A stretch of DNA of 64,000 nt. Source: Larkinella bovis (GTDB lineage: Bacteria > Bacteroidota > Bacteroidia > Cytophagales > Spirosomataceae). Positions 51,745-61,400 of this stretch are shown here, one piece after another (position 1 is the stretch's first letter; each line of letters begins with the position of its first letter). Under the pieces are notes generated by a model. That model worked only from the letters and a program-made list of their open reading frames with translations, made no database searches and had not been told where the DNA came from. The position numbers and the translations under genes were made by a program. Where the stretch lies: assembly GCF_042655385.1 (NCBI RefSeq), contig NZ_JBHSMA010000001.1, forward strand, positions 806,001 to 870,000. The letters are read 5' to 3'.

Positions 51745-52845
51745 ATGCCAGTATTCACGTTAGGAATCGAAGAAGAGTTTCAGACGATCGACCCCGTGAC
51801 CCGGGAATTGCGGTCGCACATGTCGAAAATTGTGGAGGGCGGCCAGATTACACTGCAGGAACGGGTGAAAGCCGAGATGCACCAGGCGGTTGTGGAAGTG
51901 GGTACCAACATCTGTACCAACATTCACGAAGCCCGCGAGGAGGTGACCTACCTGCGAAAGATGGTGCTGGATCTGGCCGACAAACAGAATCTGAAAATTG
52001 CGGCTGCCGGAACCCACCCGATTTCCGACTGGCAGGATCAGCTCATAACCGACAACGAACGCTACGACAAGCTGATCGACGAGATGCGCGACGTGGCCCG
52101 CTCGAACCTGATCTTTGGGCTTCATGTCCACGTGGGCATCGAAAACCGGAACGACGGCCTGCAAATCATGAATGCGGTGCGGTATTTCCTGCCCCATATT
52201 TACGCGCTTTCGACCAATTCGCCGTTCTGGTGTGGCCGCAATACCGGTTTTAAGTCGTACCGCTCCAAGGTATTCGACAAGTTTCCGCGCACCGGCATTC
52301 CCGACTACTTTTCGTCGGCGGCCGAATACGACGATTACATTAACCTGCTCGTCAAGACCAACTGCATCGACAACGGCAAGAAGATCTGGTGGGACATTCG
52401 GCTGCATCCGTTTTTCAATACCATTGAGTTCCGGATTTGTGACGTTCCGATGCGCGTCGATGAAACCATTTGCCTGGCCGCGGTGATGCAGGCGCTGGTA
52501 GCCAAAATTCACAAGCTGCACAGCCAGAACCTGAATTTCCGACCCTACCGGCGGATTTTGATCAACGAAAACAAATGGCGGGCGGCCCGCTACGGCATCG
52601 AGGGCAAGCTCATCGATTTTGGCAAACAACAGGAAGTTCCGTACCACACCCTGGCCCAGGAATTGCTTGATTTTATTGACGATGTGGTGGACGAACTCGG
52701 TAGCCGGAAAGAAATCGAATACGTCAAAACCATCCTGGAAATGGGTACCGGTGCGGATCGGCAACTGGCGGTTTTTCGACAAACCAATGACTTAAAGCGG
52801 GTTGTGGATTACATTGTGGAGGAAACTTCTCACGGATTGTTGTAG
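51745..52845 (+). CDS. GCS2-family carboxylate-amine ligase (YbdK-like)
   Basis: A 366-residue member of the glutamate-cysteine ligase 2 (COG2170) family, related to the glutamine-synthetase fold. Motifs are FTLGIEEEFQTIDP at the start, FGLHVHVGIENRNDG near residue 127, FWCGRNTGFKSYRSKVF near 163 and TIEFRICDVPMRVDE near 226. It joins a carboxylate to an amine at the expense of ATP; YbdK itself has weak gamma-glutamyl-cysteine ligase activity. Cytoplasmic. The context of two ATP-grasp proteins and an amidotransferase suggests a specific metabolite rather than general glutathione synthesis. Confidence 0.93.
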   Translation: MPVFTLGIEEEFQTIDPVTRELRSHMSKIVEGGQITLQERVKAEMHQAVVEVGTNICTNIHEAREEVTYLRKMVLDLADKQNLKIAAAGTHPISDWQDQLITDNERYDKLIDEMRDVARSNLIFGLHVHVGIENRNDGLQIMNAVRYFLPHIYALSTNSPFWCGRNTGFKSYRSKVFDKFPRTGIPDYFSSAAEYDDYINLLVKTNCIDNGKKIWWDIRLHPFFNTIEFRICDVPMRVDETICLAAVMQALVAKIHKLHSQNLNFRPYRRILINENKWRAARYGIEGKLIDFGKQQEVPYHTLAQELLDFIDDVVDELGSRKEIEYVKTILEMGTGADRQLAVFRQTNDLKRVVDYIVEETSHGLL

Positions 52846-52926
52846 TTACATTAAATAGGCAGCCCGGCTTGTCGTAAGAATACGCAGGCGTTGAAAGGTT
52901 CTTCGCAGCCCGGCTGACCCGAACTG

Positions 52927-52934
52927 TAGCTTTG
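52927..52934 (+). promoter_or_regulatory. -7 element (TAGCTTTG) inside the amidoligase cluster
   Basis: TAGCTTTG fits TAnnTTTG and lies 12 bp before the ATG at 52946, implying a separate or additional transcript for the last two genes. The start site would be near 52940, so the in-frame ATG at 52955 is also a candidate start. Confidence 0.5.
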
Positions 52935-52945
52935 AAATTAACCGA

Positions 52946-53755
52946 ATGGATTCAATGAAAGTGGCCGTTCTGGACATGAATAACAATGTTCCGAACGAAG
53001 GAATGCGGTGTATTTTGCAACTGATTCGCAATTCAAGTAATCAGGACCAGGTAGAATTTACCCACGCGGTTTTTAATGTGCGGGGTAAAAACGAACTGCC
53101 GGGCCTGGAGTTTGACATGTACATTTCGAGCGGGGGGCCCGGGAGTCCGATGCCCAGCGAGGAGCCCTGGGAAGCGGCTTATTTTCAGCTGATCGACGCG
53201 ATTTTTGCGCACAATCGAACCAGCGAACAGAAAAAATACCTGTTTCTGATTTGTCACTCCTTTCAGCTGGTTTCGCGGCACCTCGGTATTGGCACAATCA
53301 GCAAACGGAAATCGACCTCATTTGGCATTTTTCCAATGCACAAAACCGAGGACGGCCGGCAGGAACCCCTGTTTCAGCACCTGCCGGATCCGTTTTACGC
53401 GGTCGATTCCCGGGATTATCAGCTCACCGAACCCAACTGGGAACGGATCAATGAATTGAATGCCAAAGTAGTATGCCTGGAAAAAGAACGGCCGCACGTG
53501 CCCCTCGAGCGGGCCATGATGGCCGTGCGATTTACGGACGAGGTGTTCGGAACCCAGTTTCATCCCGAAGCCGATGGTGAAGGTATGCTGCGGTATTTCA
53601 TGAAGGAGGAAAAGAAACAGCAGATTCTCGACAATTACGGCGAGGCCAAATACTCCGAAATGGTAGCCTCGTTGCAGGACCCGCAAAAAATCACGCTGAC
53701 CGAATCGGTGGTGATTCCCGAATTTCTGCACCAGAGCAGTTTGGTAAACTATTAA
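52946..53755 (+). CDS. Class I glutamine amidotransferase-like protein
   Basis: A 269-residue class I GATase domain protein. The nucleophile Cys is in FLICHSFQL near residue 95, and the His/Glu pair in FGTQFHPEADGEG near 199-202. The oxyanion/early strand has SSGGPGSP. It would release ammonia from glutamine or hydrolyse a gamma-glutamyl bond in the cytoplasm. The usual GxCxGxQ elbow is altered to ICHSFQ, so a hydrolase role on a gamma-glutamyl conjugate is possible. It follows GCS2 by 100 bp and has its own promoter-like element. Start at 52946 or 52955. Confidence 0.88.
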   Translation: MDSMKVAVLDMNNNVPNEGMRCILQLIRNSSNQDQVEFTHAVFNVRGKNELPGLEFDMYISSGGPGSPMPSEEPWEAAYFQLIDAIFAHNRTSEQKKYLFLICHSFQLVSRHLGIGTISKRKSTSFGIFPMHKTEDGRQEPLFQHLPDPFYAVDSRDYQLTEPNWERINELNAKVVCLEKERPHVPLERAMMAVRFTDEVFGTQFHPEADGEGMLRYFMKEEKKQQILDNYGEAKYSEMVASLQDPQKITLTESVVIPEFLHQSSLVNY

Positions 53756-53801
53756 CCCTAACCGGCCGGTTTTTCGCAGACTGGCTCGTTACCAACCGCC
53801 T

Positions 53802-54995
53802 ATGATTCATTCCATTCGTCAGGCTTACAACCAGGCTTTTAGCCCGGAACGATACCAGGCATTTCTGGATCAGATTCACCGCGACTACCCCGGGCAGCTG
53901 GATTTCCGGGTGGCCGAAACGCCGGTTTTTGTGCCGAAAGCCTTGAAAAACCGCCTGCTGGAAGCCTGCGATTCGATCATTGATACCCTGACGCGCGAAG
54001 ATTTCAAGCGGCTTTCCGAAGCCGCTATCCCGCCCGGCCAGCGCGTTCCGAACGAAAATGAGCATACGTCCTTTCTGGCCATTGATTTTGCGATCTGTCA
54101 AGACGAAAAGGACGAACTGTCGCCCCAGCTGATTGAGTTACAGGGCTTTCCTTCCCTCTATGGATTCCAGTCCTACCTGTCGGCCAATTTCCGCAAGCAC
54201 TTTCCGATCCCCGAGGGCTTCAGTCATTTATTCGATGTGGATTCGGACGAAACCTACCGCCAGCATTTACACCGGCTGATTGTCGGACTGGAGCCGCCCG
54301 AGCAGGTGATCCTGCTGGAGATTTATCCCGAAAAGCAAAAAACCCGCATCGACTTTGCCATTACGGAGAAGATGCTGGGCATCGAGGCCGTTTGCCTGAC
54401 GAAAATTCAGAAGGAAGGCCGTACGCTGTTTTACGAGAAAGCAGGGCAGCGGTATCACATCAAGCGGATCTATAACCGGCTGATTTTCGACGAACTGGAG
54501 AATTTGCCGGACTTAAAAACCGCCTTTTCGCTGACGGATGACGTGGAGGTGGAATGGATCGGCCACCCCAACTGGTTTTTCCGGATTAGCAAACACACGC
54601 TCCCGTTGCTGAAGAGTCCGTATGTGCCGGAAAGTCATTACCTGAACACGCTGGAGACGTACCCCGACGACCTCGAAAATTACGTCCTGAAACCCCTTTT
54701 TTCCTTCGCGGGCAGTGGCGTAAAGCTCTCGGTCTCGAAAGCCGCCCTCGATGCGATCCCGGATAAGGAGAATTATCTGCTGCAACGGAAGGTACACTAT
54801 GTGCCGGTTATTCAGTCGCCCGATGGTCTGGTCAAGTGCGAAATCCGGATGCTGTATATCTGGCACGACAAAGACCCGCGCCCAACGCTCCTGACCAACC
54901 TGGCGCGGCTAAGCCGGGGCGAAATGATCGGCGTCCGCTTCAACAAGGATTTCGACTGGGTCGGCGGAACGATATGTTTTTTTGAGGAAGGGTAA
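53802..54995 (+). CDS. ATP-grasp-like protein of unknown specificity
   Basis: A 397-residue protein with ATP-grasp-like features in its second half: LIFDELENLPD, YVLKPLFSFAGSGVKLSVS near residue 303 (Lys and glycine-rich loop), LLQRKVHYVPVI, VKCEIRMLYIW, and FDWVGGTICFFEEG at the end. The N-terminal half (LIELQGFPSLYGFQSYLS, ILLEIYPEKQKTRIDFAIT) resembles the glutathionylspermidine-synthase/circularly arranged ATP-grasp groups, but I cannot fix the family. It is probably the last gene of the amidoligase cluster. It probably couples a substrate through an acyl-phosphate; the substrate is unknown. Confidence 0.75.
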   Translation: MIHSIRQAYNQAFSPERYQAFLDQIHRDYPGQLDFRVAETPVFVPKALKNRLLEACDSIIDTLTREDFKRLSEAAIPPGQRVPNENEHTSFLAIDFAICQDEKDELSPQLIELQGFPSLYGFQSYLSANFRKHFPIPEGFSHLFDVDSDETYRQHLHRLIVGLEPPEQVILLEIYPEKQKTRIDFAITEKMLGIEAVCLTKIQKEGRTLFYEKAGQRYHIKRIYNRLIFDELENLPDLKTAFSLTDDVEVEWIGHPNWFFRISKHTLPLLKSPYVPESHYLNTLETYPDDLENYVLKPLFSFAGSGVKLSVSKAALDAIPDKENYLLQRKVHYVPVIQSPDGLVKCEIRMLYIWHDKDPRPTLLTNLARLSRGEMIGVRFNKDFDWVGGTICFFEEG

Positions 54996-55031
54996 AGGCC
55001 GATCGGCAGCGTGTCAATCGGCCACTCTCCC

Positions 55032-55931
55032 CTATTTCCCGATCCGAATCTGGTAGCTTAAATACGGTAGCGGGCTGGTCCGGACCAGTCCGTTATGGCT
55101 AAAAACAGGCAGTAACAGCGCCGTATCGAACGCATGGCGACGGCGGTTGAAACGAAAACCAAAGGAAGACAGGCCCGTCAGGTAGGTATACGCCGGTTCG
55201 ATGGCTTCCCCGACCAGAATATTATTCTGACTGATAAAGGTTAGGTCCGGTGTCATTTTTCGAACAAAACCGATGGTAACGACTCCCGAAGACGCCAGTC
55301 CCTGCCGCGAAAAGGTCGTTCCGGCCCCCACCGTAATGTTGCGTTCAGCATCCCCAACCGTTACAATCCCCTGTGCCAGACCGATTCTGGTCAGCAAATG
55401 TTCGTTCAGCTGGATGCCGATATACTGAACGTGCAGGGCAACCTGCATCCGCGACGAGAGCCGGGTGCCGTATTTAGTCGAAACCGTGTGAAAATTACCG
55501 GGATTCAAGGTTTGAAAGGTGGTTCCTACACTCCAGTTTTTCGTAATCCCCACCTCCAGGCGACTGAACAACACGTAGCTGTTCTGAAAATAAAGACTCC
55601 GTTTTTCCGGCATATAGGCCGTTGGCATGAAAAACAGCCGAAATGGAAAACCGTTCGGGTAGTCGGGCCCACTTCGGAGGGTTCCGCCCACCAGATCCGC
55701 CCGGACGATCTCACTGGCTTTTAATAACCGGTCGCCTTCTTTTTGGGTCCGGATCAGGTAGGACAGACTATCCCGGCGGACAAATTGCCCACGGATGAGG
55801 GTGCCATCTTTCAGCACAAAATCGTAGGTTCCGGGAATGTGCGTCTGGCCCGGTTCGTAGTATACCTCCTGCGCCCTTGCTCTTGAAACTATCAGAATTC
55901 CCAGAATGACAGACAGGTAGAATAGCTTCAT
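55032..55931 (-). CDS. Exported outer-membrane-beta-barrel-like protein
   Basis: A 299-residue protein with a signal peptide (KLFYLSVILGILIVSRARAQ). An N-terminal ~60-residue part (GTLIRGQFVRRDSLSYLIRTQ) resembles the small SH3-like barrel found before beta-barrels in such proteins. The rest has alternating strands with YFQNSYVLFSRLEVGITKNWSVG, suggestive of an outer-membrane beta-barrel ending in LSYQIRIGK. No specific function is known. The ATG at 55931 begins the signal peptide; the open frame extends to 55985. It diverges from the aminotransferase gene. Confidence 0.7.
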   Translation of the reverse strand: MKLFYLSVILGILIVSRARAQEVYYEPGQTHIPGTYDFVLKDGTLIRGQFVRRDSLSYLIRTQKEGDRLLKASEIVRADLVGGTLRSGPDYPNGFPFRLFFMPTAYMPEKRSLYFQNSYVLFSRLEVGITKNWSVGTTFQTLNPGNFHTVSTKYGTRLSSRMQVALHVQYIGIQLNEHLLTRIGLAQGIVTVGDAERNITVGAGTTFSRQGLASSGVVTIGFVRKMTPDLTFISQNNILVGEAIEPAYTYLTGLSSFGFRFNRRRHAFDTALLLPVFSHNGLVRTSPLPYLSYQIRIGK

Positions 55932-55999
55932 AGGCCCCGGAGTTGAGTAGCTACGAAAGTTAATAAACAGAAGTGTTTCGCCCAAGCGTTTAAACCGTG

Positions 56000-56007
56000 T
56001 ATTTTTG
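56000..56007 (+). promoter_or_regulatory. -7 element (TATTTTTG) for the aminotransferase gene
   Basis: TATTTTTG fits TAnnTTTG. The frame-based TTG start at 56005 lies inside it, so translation should begin later, at the TTG at 56029. Confidence 0.6.
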
Positions 56008-56028
56008 TGCCGGCTAATAACTATTTAC

Positions 56029-57225
56029 TTGACGACCAACTCACTTACGCAACGGCAACTCTTTTTCCAGCACGTTGCCCAGACTTCCGACTTCCCGCTG
56101 GCACTCGAAATCGAGCGCGCGGAAGGCATTTATCTCTATGACGCCCAAAACCGGTATATCGACCTGATTTCGGGAATTGGCGTGAGCAATGTCGGACACC
56201 GGCACCCGCGCGTGCTGACCGCCATTCAGGAACAACTGGACAAATACCTTCATTTGATGGTGTACGGCGAATACGTGCAATCTCCTCAGGTGGAACTGGC
56301 GCACGCGCTTGTTCAGACGGTACCGGAACCGCTGGACAATGTCTACTTTACCAATTCGGGCACCGAAGCGATCGAAGGAAGCATGAAACTCGCCAAACGG
56401 TATACCGGACGGCGCGAAATTATTTCGTGTTTCAACGCCTACCACGGCGCTACCCAGGGGGCGCTCTCCCTGGCCGGCAGTGAATCGTTCAAACGCAGTT
56501 TCCGCCCTCTGCTACCGGGCATCCGGCACATTCAGCACGGTAACTGGAACGATCTGGAAAAGATTAGCCAACGGACGGCCGCGGTGATTATCGAGGTAGT
56601 TCAGGGAGAAGCCGGGGTGCGGGTGGCGGAAAAGGCGTACCTGAAAGCCGTGCGGGAGCGCTGTTCGCAGGTGGGCGCTCTGCTGGTGTTCGACGAGATC
56701 CAGACCGGTTTTGGCCGAACCGGCACGTTCTGGGCTTTCGAAGATTTTGGGGTCGTACCGGATGTGGTGGTATGCGCAAAAGGCATGGGGGGCGGGATGC
56801 CCATCGGGGCTTTCATCAGCTCGGCTGAAATCATGGGCGTCTTTAAAACCAATCCCATTTTGGGCCATATCACCACGTTTGGCGGACACCCGGTTTGTGC
56901 CGCAGCGTCTCTGGCCACCCTCCACACGATCCGGGAGGAACGCCTAGTTGAGCAGGCCGAAGCAAAAGGGCAGCTTTTCCGGCAATTGCTGAAGCATCCG
57001 GCCATCCGGGAAATCCGCGGAAAAGGCCTGATGCTGGCGGCTGAATTCGAATCCTTCGATGCTTTAAAACCGGTGATCGACAGGGCCATTTTAACACCAG
57101 ACGGTCATGGCGTCATCACCGACTGGTTTCTGTTCTGCGATAACGCCATGCGCATTGCTCCGCCATTGATCATTACGGACGATCAGATTCGGGAAGCCTG
57201 CACATCGATTTTGGCGGCCATCTGA
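56029..57225 (+). CDS. Class III (acetylornithine/ornithine-type) aminotransferase
   Basis: A 398-residue PLP-dependent class III aminotransferase. Family segments are YIDLISGIGVSNVGHRHP near residue 42, YFTNSGTEAIEGSMKLAK near 104 (PLP phosphate contacts), LVFDEIQTGFGRTG near 221 (Asp-Glu binding the pyridine N), and VVCAKGMGGGMPIGAF near 246, where the Lys in AKG is the Schiff-base residue. Cytoplasmic. The amino donor and acceptor cannot be predicted; ornithine, 4-aminobutyrate and beta-amino acids are typical. The TTG at 56029 is preferred because 56005 falls within the promoter element. Confidence 0.92.
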   Translation: MTTNSLTQRQLFFQHVAQTSDFPLALEIERAEGIYLYDAQNRYIDLISGIGVSNVGHRHPRVLTAIQEQLDKYLHLMVYGEYVQSPQVELAHALVQTVPEPLDNVYFTNSGTEAIEGSMKLAKRYTGRREIISCFNAYHGATQGALSLAGSESFKRSFRPLLPGIRHIQHGNWNDLEKISQRTAAVIIEVVQGEAGVRVAEKAYLKAVRERCSQVGALLVFDEIQTGFGRTGTFWAFEDFGVVPDVVVCAKGMGGGMPIGAFISSAEIMGVFKTNPILGHITTFGGHPVCAAASLATLHTIREERLVEQAEAKGQLFRQLLKHPAIREIRGKGLMLAAEFESFDALKPVIDRAILTPDGHGVITDWFLFCDNAMRIAPPLIITDDQIREACTSILAAI

Positions 57226-57237
57226 TATAAAGTTCCG

Positions 57238-57275
57238 CACCGGCCGGTCCGCTAACGTTAGCGGACCGGCCGGTG
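57238..57275. terminator. Perfect 38-bp palindrome between convergent genes
   Basis: Arms 57238-57256 and 57257-57275 are exact complements (CACCGGCCGGTCCGCTAAC and its inverse). Its position between the convergent aminotransferase and adaptor genes and its GC-rich stem suggest a bidirectional terminator, although no strong U-tract follows. A dyad protein-binding site is an alternative. Confidence 0.65.
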
Positions 57276-57276
57276 G

Positions 57277-58410
57277 TTACGACTTTTGTTTCACCGAGCG
57301 AACTGTCGAACCGTTCCTGATTTCCTCGGTTGCGGTGGTCATAATCTGATCGCCTTCCCGGACTTCCCCGAAAATCTCAACCTGGTCGCCATCGTCCAGC
57401 CCTTTCTGAACCGGTACCCATTCCGCTTTCTGATTGGTTACTTTAACGATAAATACCCCCGTTGACGAATTGATAATCGCCGATTTCGGTACGATAAACG
57501 TGGTGTTTTTGGTCGGGAGCGGAATGGTTACTTCGGCAATCATCCCCGGAAGCAGTTTCCGGTCGTTATTGATCACGTCCACCTCGGTTCGTTCGGAACG
57601 CAACTTCTTGTCCAGCGCACCCGCCAGGCGTTTTACCTTACCGTTAAACTTCTTATCCGGGAACGCTTTCACCGTGAAACTCACCTCATCTTCCTGATCG
57701 ATATAACCGGTATAGGCTTCCGGAACCGAGACCACCAGACGCAGTCGCTTTTGCTCTGTCAGCACAAACAGGGGCAGATCGGAGCCTTTCCCCGCCGGCC
57801 CCACATACGCGCCGGTATTCGTATTCCGCAGGCTGATAATGCCGCTAAACGGGGCCCGGATTTCCAGGTATTTCCGCATGTCGGCCACTTCGCGGTAGGC
57901 CGCTTTGGCCGCTTCCAGCTGGGCGTAATCCGATTCTTTTTTTGCCAGCGTCTGTTCAAGCATCGATTGCGCCACGGTTCCCGGGGTTTTCGCGGCATCC
58001 ACATACCGGTCATAATTCGACTTGCTGGCGATGTACAAGGCTTCCTGGGACTTCAGCCGCGATTCAGCCGCGGCCAGTTGGGCATTCAGTTCCGGTGCTT
58101 CCACCAGCGCGAGCAATTGCCCTTCCTTCACTTCAGTGCCCACATCCGCATGGATGGATTTGATAAAACCGGTAACGCGGGCGTATAAGTCTACATCCCG
58201 AAAAGCCATCAATTCGCCCGGAATTCGCAGATTCGACGACAGTTTACCCTTCTGGAGGGCAAACACTTCGGTAGGCTCGGGTTCCTCTGCCACCGCCACC
58301 TTATCGGCCTTGCTCTCCGAGGAGTGACAGCTATTCAGGAAACTAACCACCAGCAAACCACCGAAAACCGTTACCAATGGGTACGCTACACTACTAATGA
58401 GTCGATTCAT
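57277..58410 (-). CDS. RND efflux periplasmic adaptor (membrane fusion protein), lipoprotein
   Basis: A 377-residue adaptor of the RND/HlyD class. The N-terminal signal has a lipobox (FLNSC), followed by a barrel-sandwich/lipoyl half (VTGFIKSIHADVGTEVKEGQLLALVEAPEL), a short coiled hairpin (LEQTLAKKESDYAQLEAAKAA), the second half (IRAPFSGIISLRNTNTGAYV) and a C-terminal beta-barrel and membrane-proximal domain. It links an inner-membrane RND pump to an outer-membrane channel. The ATG at 58410 gives the signal; the open frame runs to 58539. Its start overlaps the end of the RND gene by 17 bp, so the two are translationally coupled, pump first and adaptor second. No TolC-type gene is seen. Confidence 0.92.
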   Translation of the reverse strand: MNRLISSVAYPLVTVFGGLLVVSFLNSCHSSESKADKVAVAEEPEPTEVFALQKGKLSSNLRIPGELMAFRDVDLYARVTGFIKSIHADVGTEVKEGQLLALVEAPELNAQLAAAESRLKSQEALYIASKSNYDRYVDAAKTPGTVAQSMLEQTLAKKESDYAQLEAAKAAYREVADMRKYLEIRAPFSGIISLRNTNTGAYVGPAGKGSDLPLFVLTEQKRLRLVVSVPEAYTGYIDQEDEVSFTVKAFPDKKFNGKVKRLAGALDKKLRSERTEVDVINNDRKLLPGMIAEVTIPLPTKNTTFIVPKSAIINSSTGVFIVKVTNQKAEWVPVQKGLDDGDQVEIFGEVREGDQIMTTATEEIRNGSTVRSVKQKS

Positions 58411-61400
58411 AAACGCCGGGAATATAATGTTTACTTTCTTTATCTTCAGGATCGAGGGATACCGACTGAATGGACGACTTGCCCTGTACCCATGCAAACA
58501 CCATCGGCAGGATATGCAGAGCCGCAAACGTGGACGCAATCAGACCGCCAATGACCGCGCGGCCCAGGGGCGCCGTCTGCGAGCCTCCTTCGCCCAAACC
58601 GGTGGCCATCGGCAGCATTCCGACCACCATCGCCACACTGGTCATGATGATGGGCCGCATCCGCAAAGCAGCCGCTTCTTTGGCCGCCAGCAACGCATTG
58701 TTATTTTTCAGCCGCAGTTGCTCGGCGTTCGTTACGAGTAAAACCGCATTGGAGATGGATACGCCGACCGACATGATCATGCCCATATACGATTGCAGAT
58801 TCAGCGTCGAACCGGTCAGCAGCAGCAGGGCCAGCGAACCCGCCAACACGGCCGGAACCGTACACAGAACAACCAGCGATACCTTGAACGATTGAAAATT
58901 AGCCGCCAGCATCAGAAAAATGACAATAATGGCGGTTAACAAACCGGTTTCCAGGCTATCCAGCGTCTCGGTCAGCACCTGCGAAAGACCCCGCAATTCA
59001 ATGGACAGGCCGCGGGGCAATTCCCCCAGGTTCGCAATCGCCTTTTTGACGTCAGTGGTGGCTGTTCCCAGGTCCATATCGTTCAAATTCGCCGTCACAG
59101 ACAACACCGGAATGGCCCCGATGTTGTCGTTCTCGCCGTAGGTCACCTCTTTTTTGATCGTTGCCACATCGCTCAAAACCGGCCGGTTGGCGTTCGGCAG
59201 CACCGGAATTTCGCCGATATCATCGATACTGGTCATCTGATTTTCCGGCACCTGAACCTGTACACTGTACATCTGGCTGCTTTTCGGATCGATCCAGACG
59301 CTTTTTTCCGTCATCCGCGAGGACGAGGTGGAAGCAATCAGCGAACGGGAGATGGAAGAAATATCCGTTCCCAGCTGCGCGGCCCGTGTCCGGTCGATAT
59401 CGATCGAAATAGCCGGGTATTTGATGGCCTGGCCAATCTGCACATCCCGGAGATACGGAATCTTTTTCAACTCGGCAATCACCTTGTTGGCGTACTCTTC
59501 GTTCTGCGGTTTATTTTTCCCCATCACCTTGACTTCAATCGGTGTCGGTGACCCCTGGCTCAAGATTTTATCCGTTAATTCAATCGGTTCGAACGAGAGC
59601 CTAATATCCGGCAAGGCCGCTTTCATTTTAGCCCGAAACTCATCTTTTAACTGATCGAGATCGGCATCAAAACCGTGTTTTAAACTCACCTGCAAGACCC
59701 CTTCCTGCGGTCCGGCCATGAAGAGATAAATCGGGCTGGTCGAGAATTGAGAACCGTGCATCCCCACCATGGCCGACGTAATTTCTACGTTTTCTTTTCC
59801 CACCATGCCGTGTAAAACGTCGACGGCTTTTAGCATGGTGGTCTCGGTTTTTTCCAGCCGGGTTCCGTCCGGTGCCCGCAATCGAACCTGGAACTGGCCC
59901 GCATTGACCCGGGGTAACACATCCCGCCCGATCATCGACAAAAACAGGGCCGTACATCCCAGCGCTACGACAAAATAGCCCAGCGTAATTGCCCGTTTAT
60001 ACGGAATGGTCCACTCAATAAACCGGATAAAATAGAGACGCAGCCGTTCAAACAGCGAGATTTTGCCGTCCCTGTTCAGGTCGGCCCGGTGCGCAAGCTG
60101 CTGCTTCCCGTTCAGCGGCTGCCCCTCCACCAGCACCCCATTTTCACTGGGAATCAACTCCCTGGCAACAGAAACATCCGGTTTTTGGGCTTTTCCGTTA
60201 GTTTTATGTTCATGCCCTTTCATCAACCAGTTGGCCAGAACCGGCACCAGCGTCTGGGCCATCACGTACGACGTTACCATGGAAAACGCAATGGCCAGTG
60301 AAAGCGGCAGAAACAAGGCCCCGGGGATCCCTTTCATCGTAAAAGCCGGCGCAAAAACCGCCAGAATACAGAAGAGAATGAGCAGTTTGGAGAAGGCAAT
60401 TTCTTTACAGGCATCCCAGATCGCCAGGGCCTTGGGCTTCCCCATATCAAAATGCTGGTGAATATTTTCGATGGTCACCGTCGACTCATCGACCAGAATC
60501 CCGATAGCCAGCGACAAACCGCTCAACGTCATAATGTTGATCGTTTGCCCGAATAACGACAGGAATAAAACCCCCGAAATGATACAGATCGGAATCGTAA
60601 TGATGACAATTAAGGCGCCACGCGGATCCCCTAAAAAGAGCAGAACCATTAAACCGGTCAGGATTGCGCCGATAATCCCTTCTTCGATCAAACTTTCGAC
60701 CGAATTGATGACGTAAACGGACTGGTCAAACTCGTAGGATAATTTGACATCTTCGGGCAGTAACGACTGAAACCGGGGCAGTTCTTTTTTCAAATTTTGG
60801 ACCACTTCCCAGGTGGAGGCATCCGCGGATTTGGTGATCGGCAGATAAACGGAACGACGGCCATTGACCAGCACATAACCGGACGTAATATCGGCCCCAT
60901 CTTCCACTTTCGCGACATCTTTCAGGTAGATATTCTGCACCGATCCGGTGAAAATCGGAATGTTTTCAAAATCCTTGACATTCCGAATCGTGGTATTGGC
61001 CGGTGTAAAATAATTCAGATCGCCCACCCGCACGTTTCCGGCCGGCGTCGCCTGGTTATTGATGCGAAGAGCAGCCACCAACTGATCGGGCGTCAGATTG
61101 TGCGAACGCAGCAATTCGGGATCGGCCTTGATCACAATGGTCCGGGAGTTCCCGCCAAACGGCGCGGGCGCGACCAACCCCGGGATCGAGCTAAAACCGG
61201 CCCGAACGTAAACGTTCGCCATGTCCTGCAACTCATTGTTGGTCCGAATCGGGCTGCTCAACACCAGTTGCCCGACCGGCAGGGTGGACGCATCGAAGCG
61301 CAGAATGAAGGGAGGTTGGGAACCGGGCGGGAAGATGGCCTGCGCCCGGTTGGTATAGGACGACACCTCGGCGGCCGCCTGGGCCATGTTAGTCCCTTCG

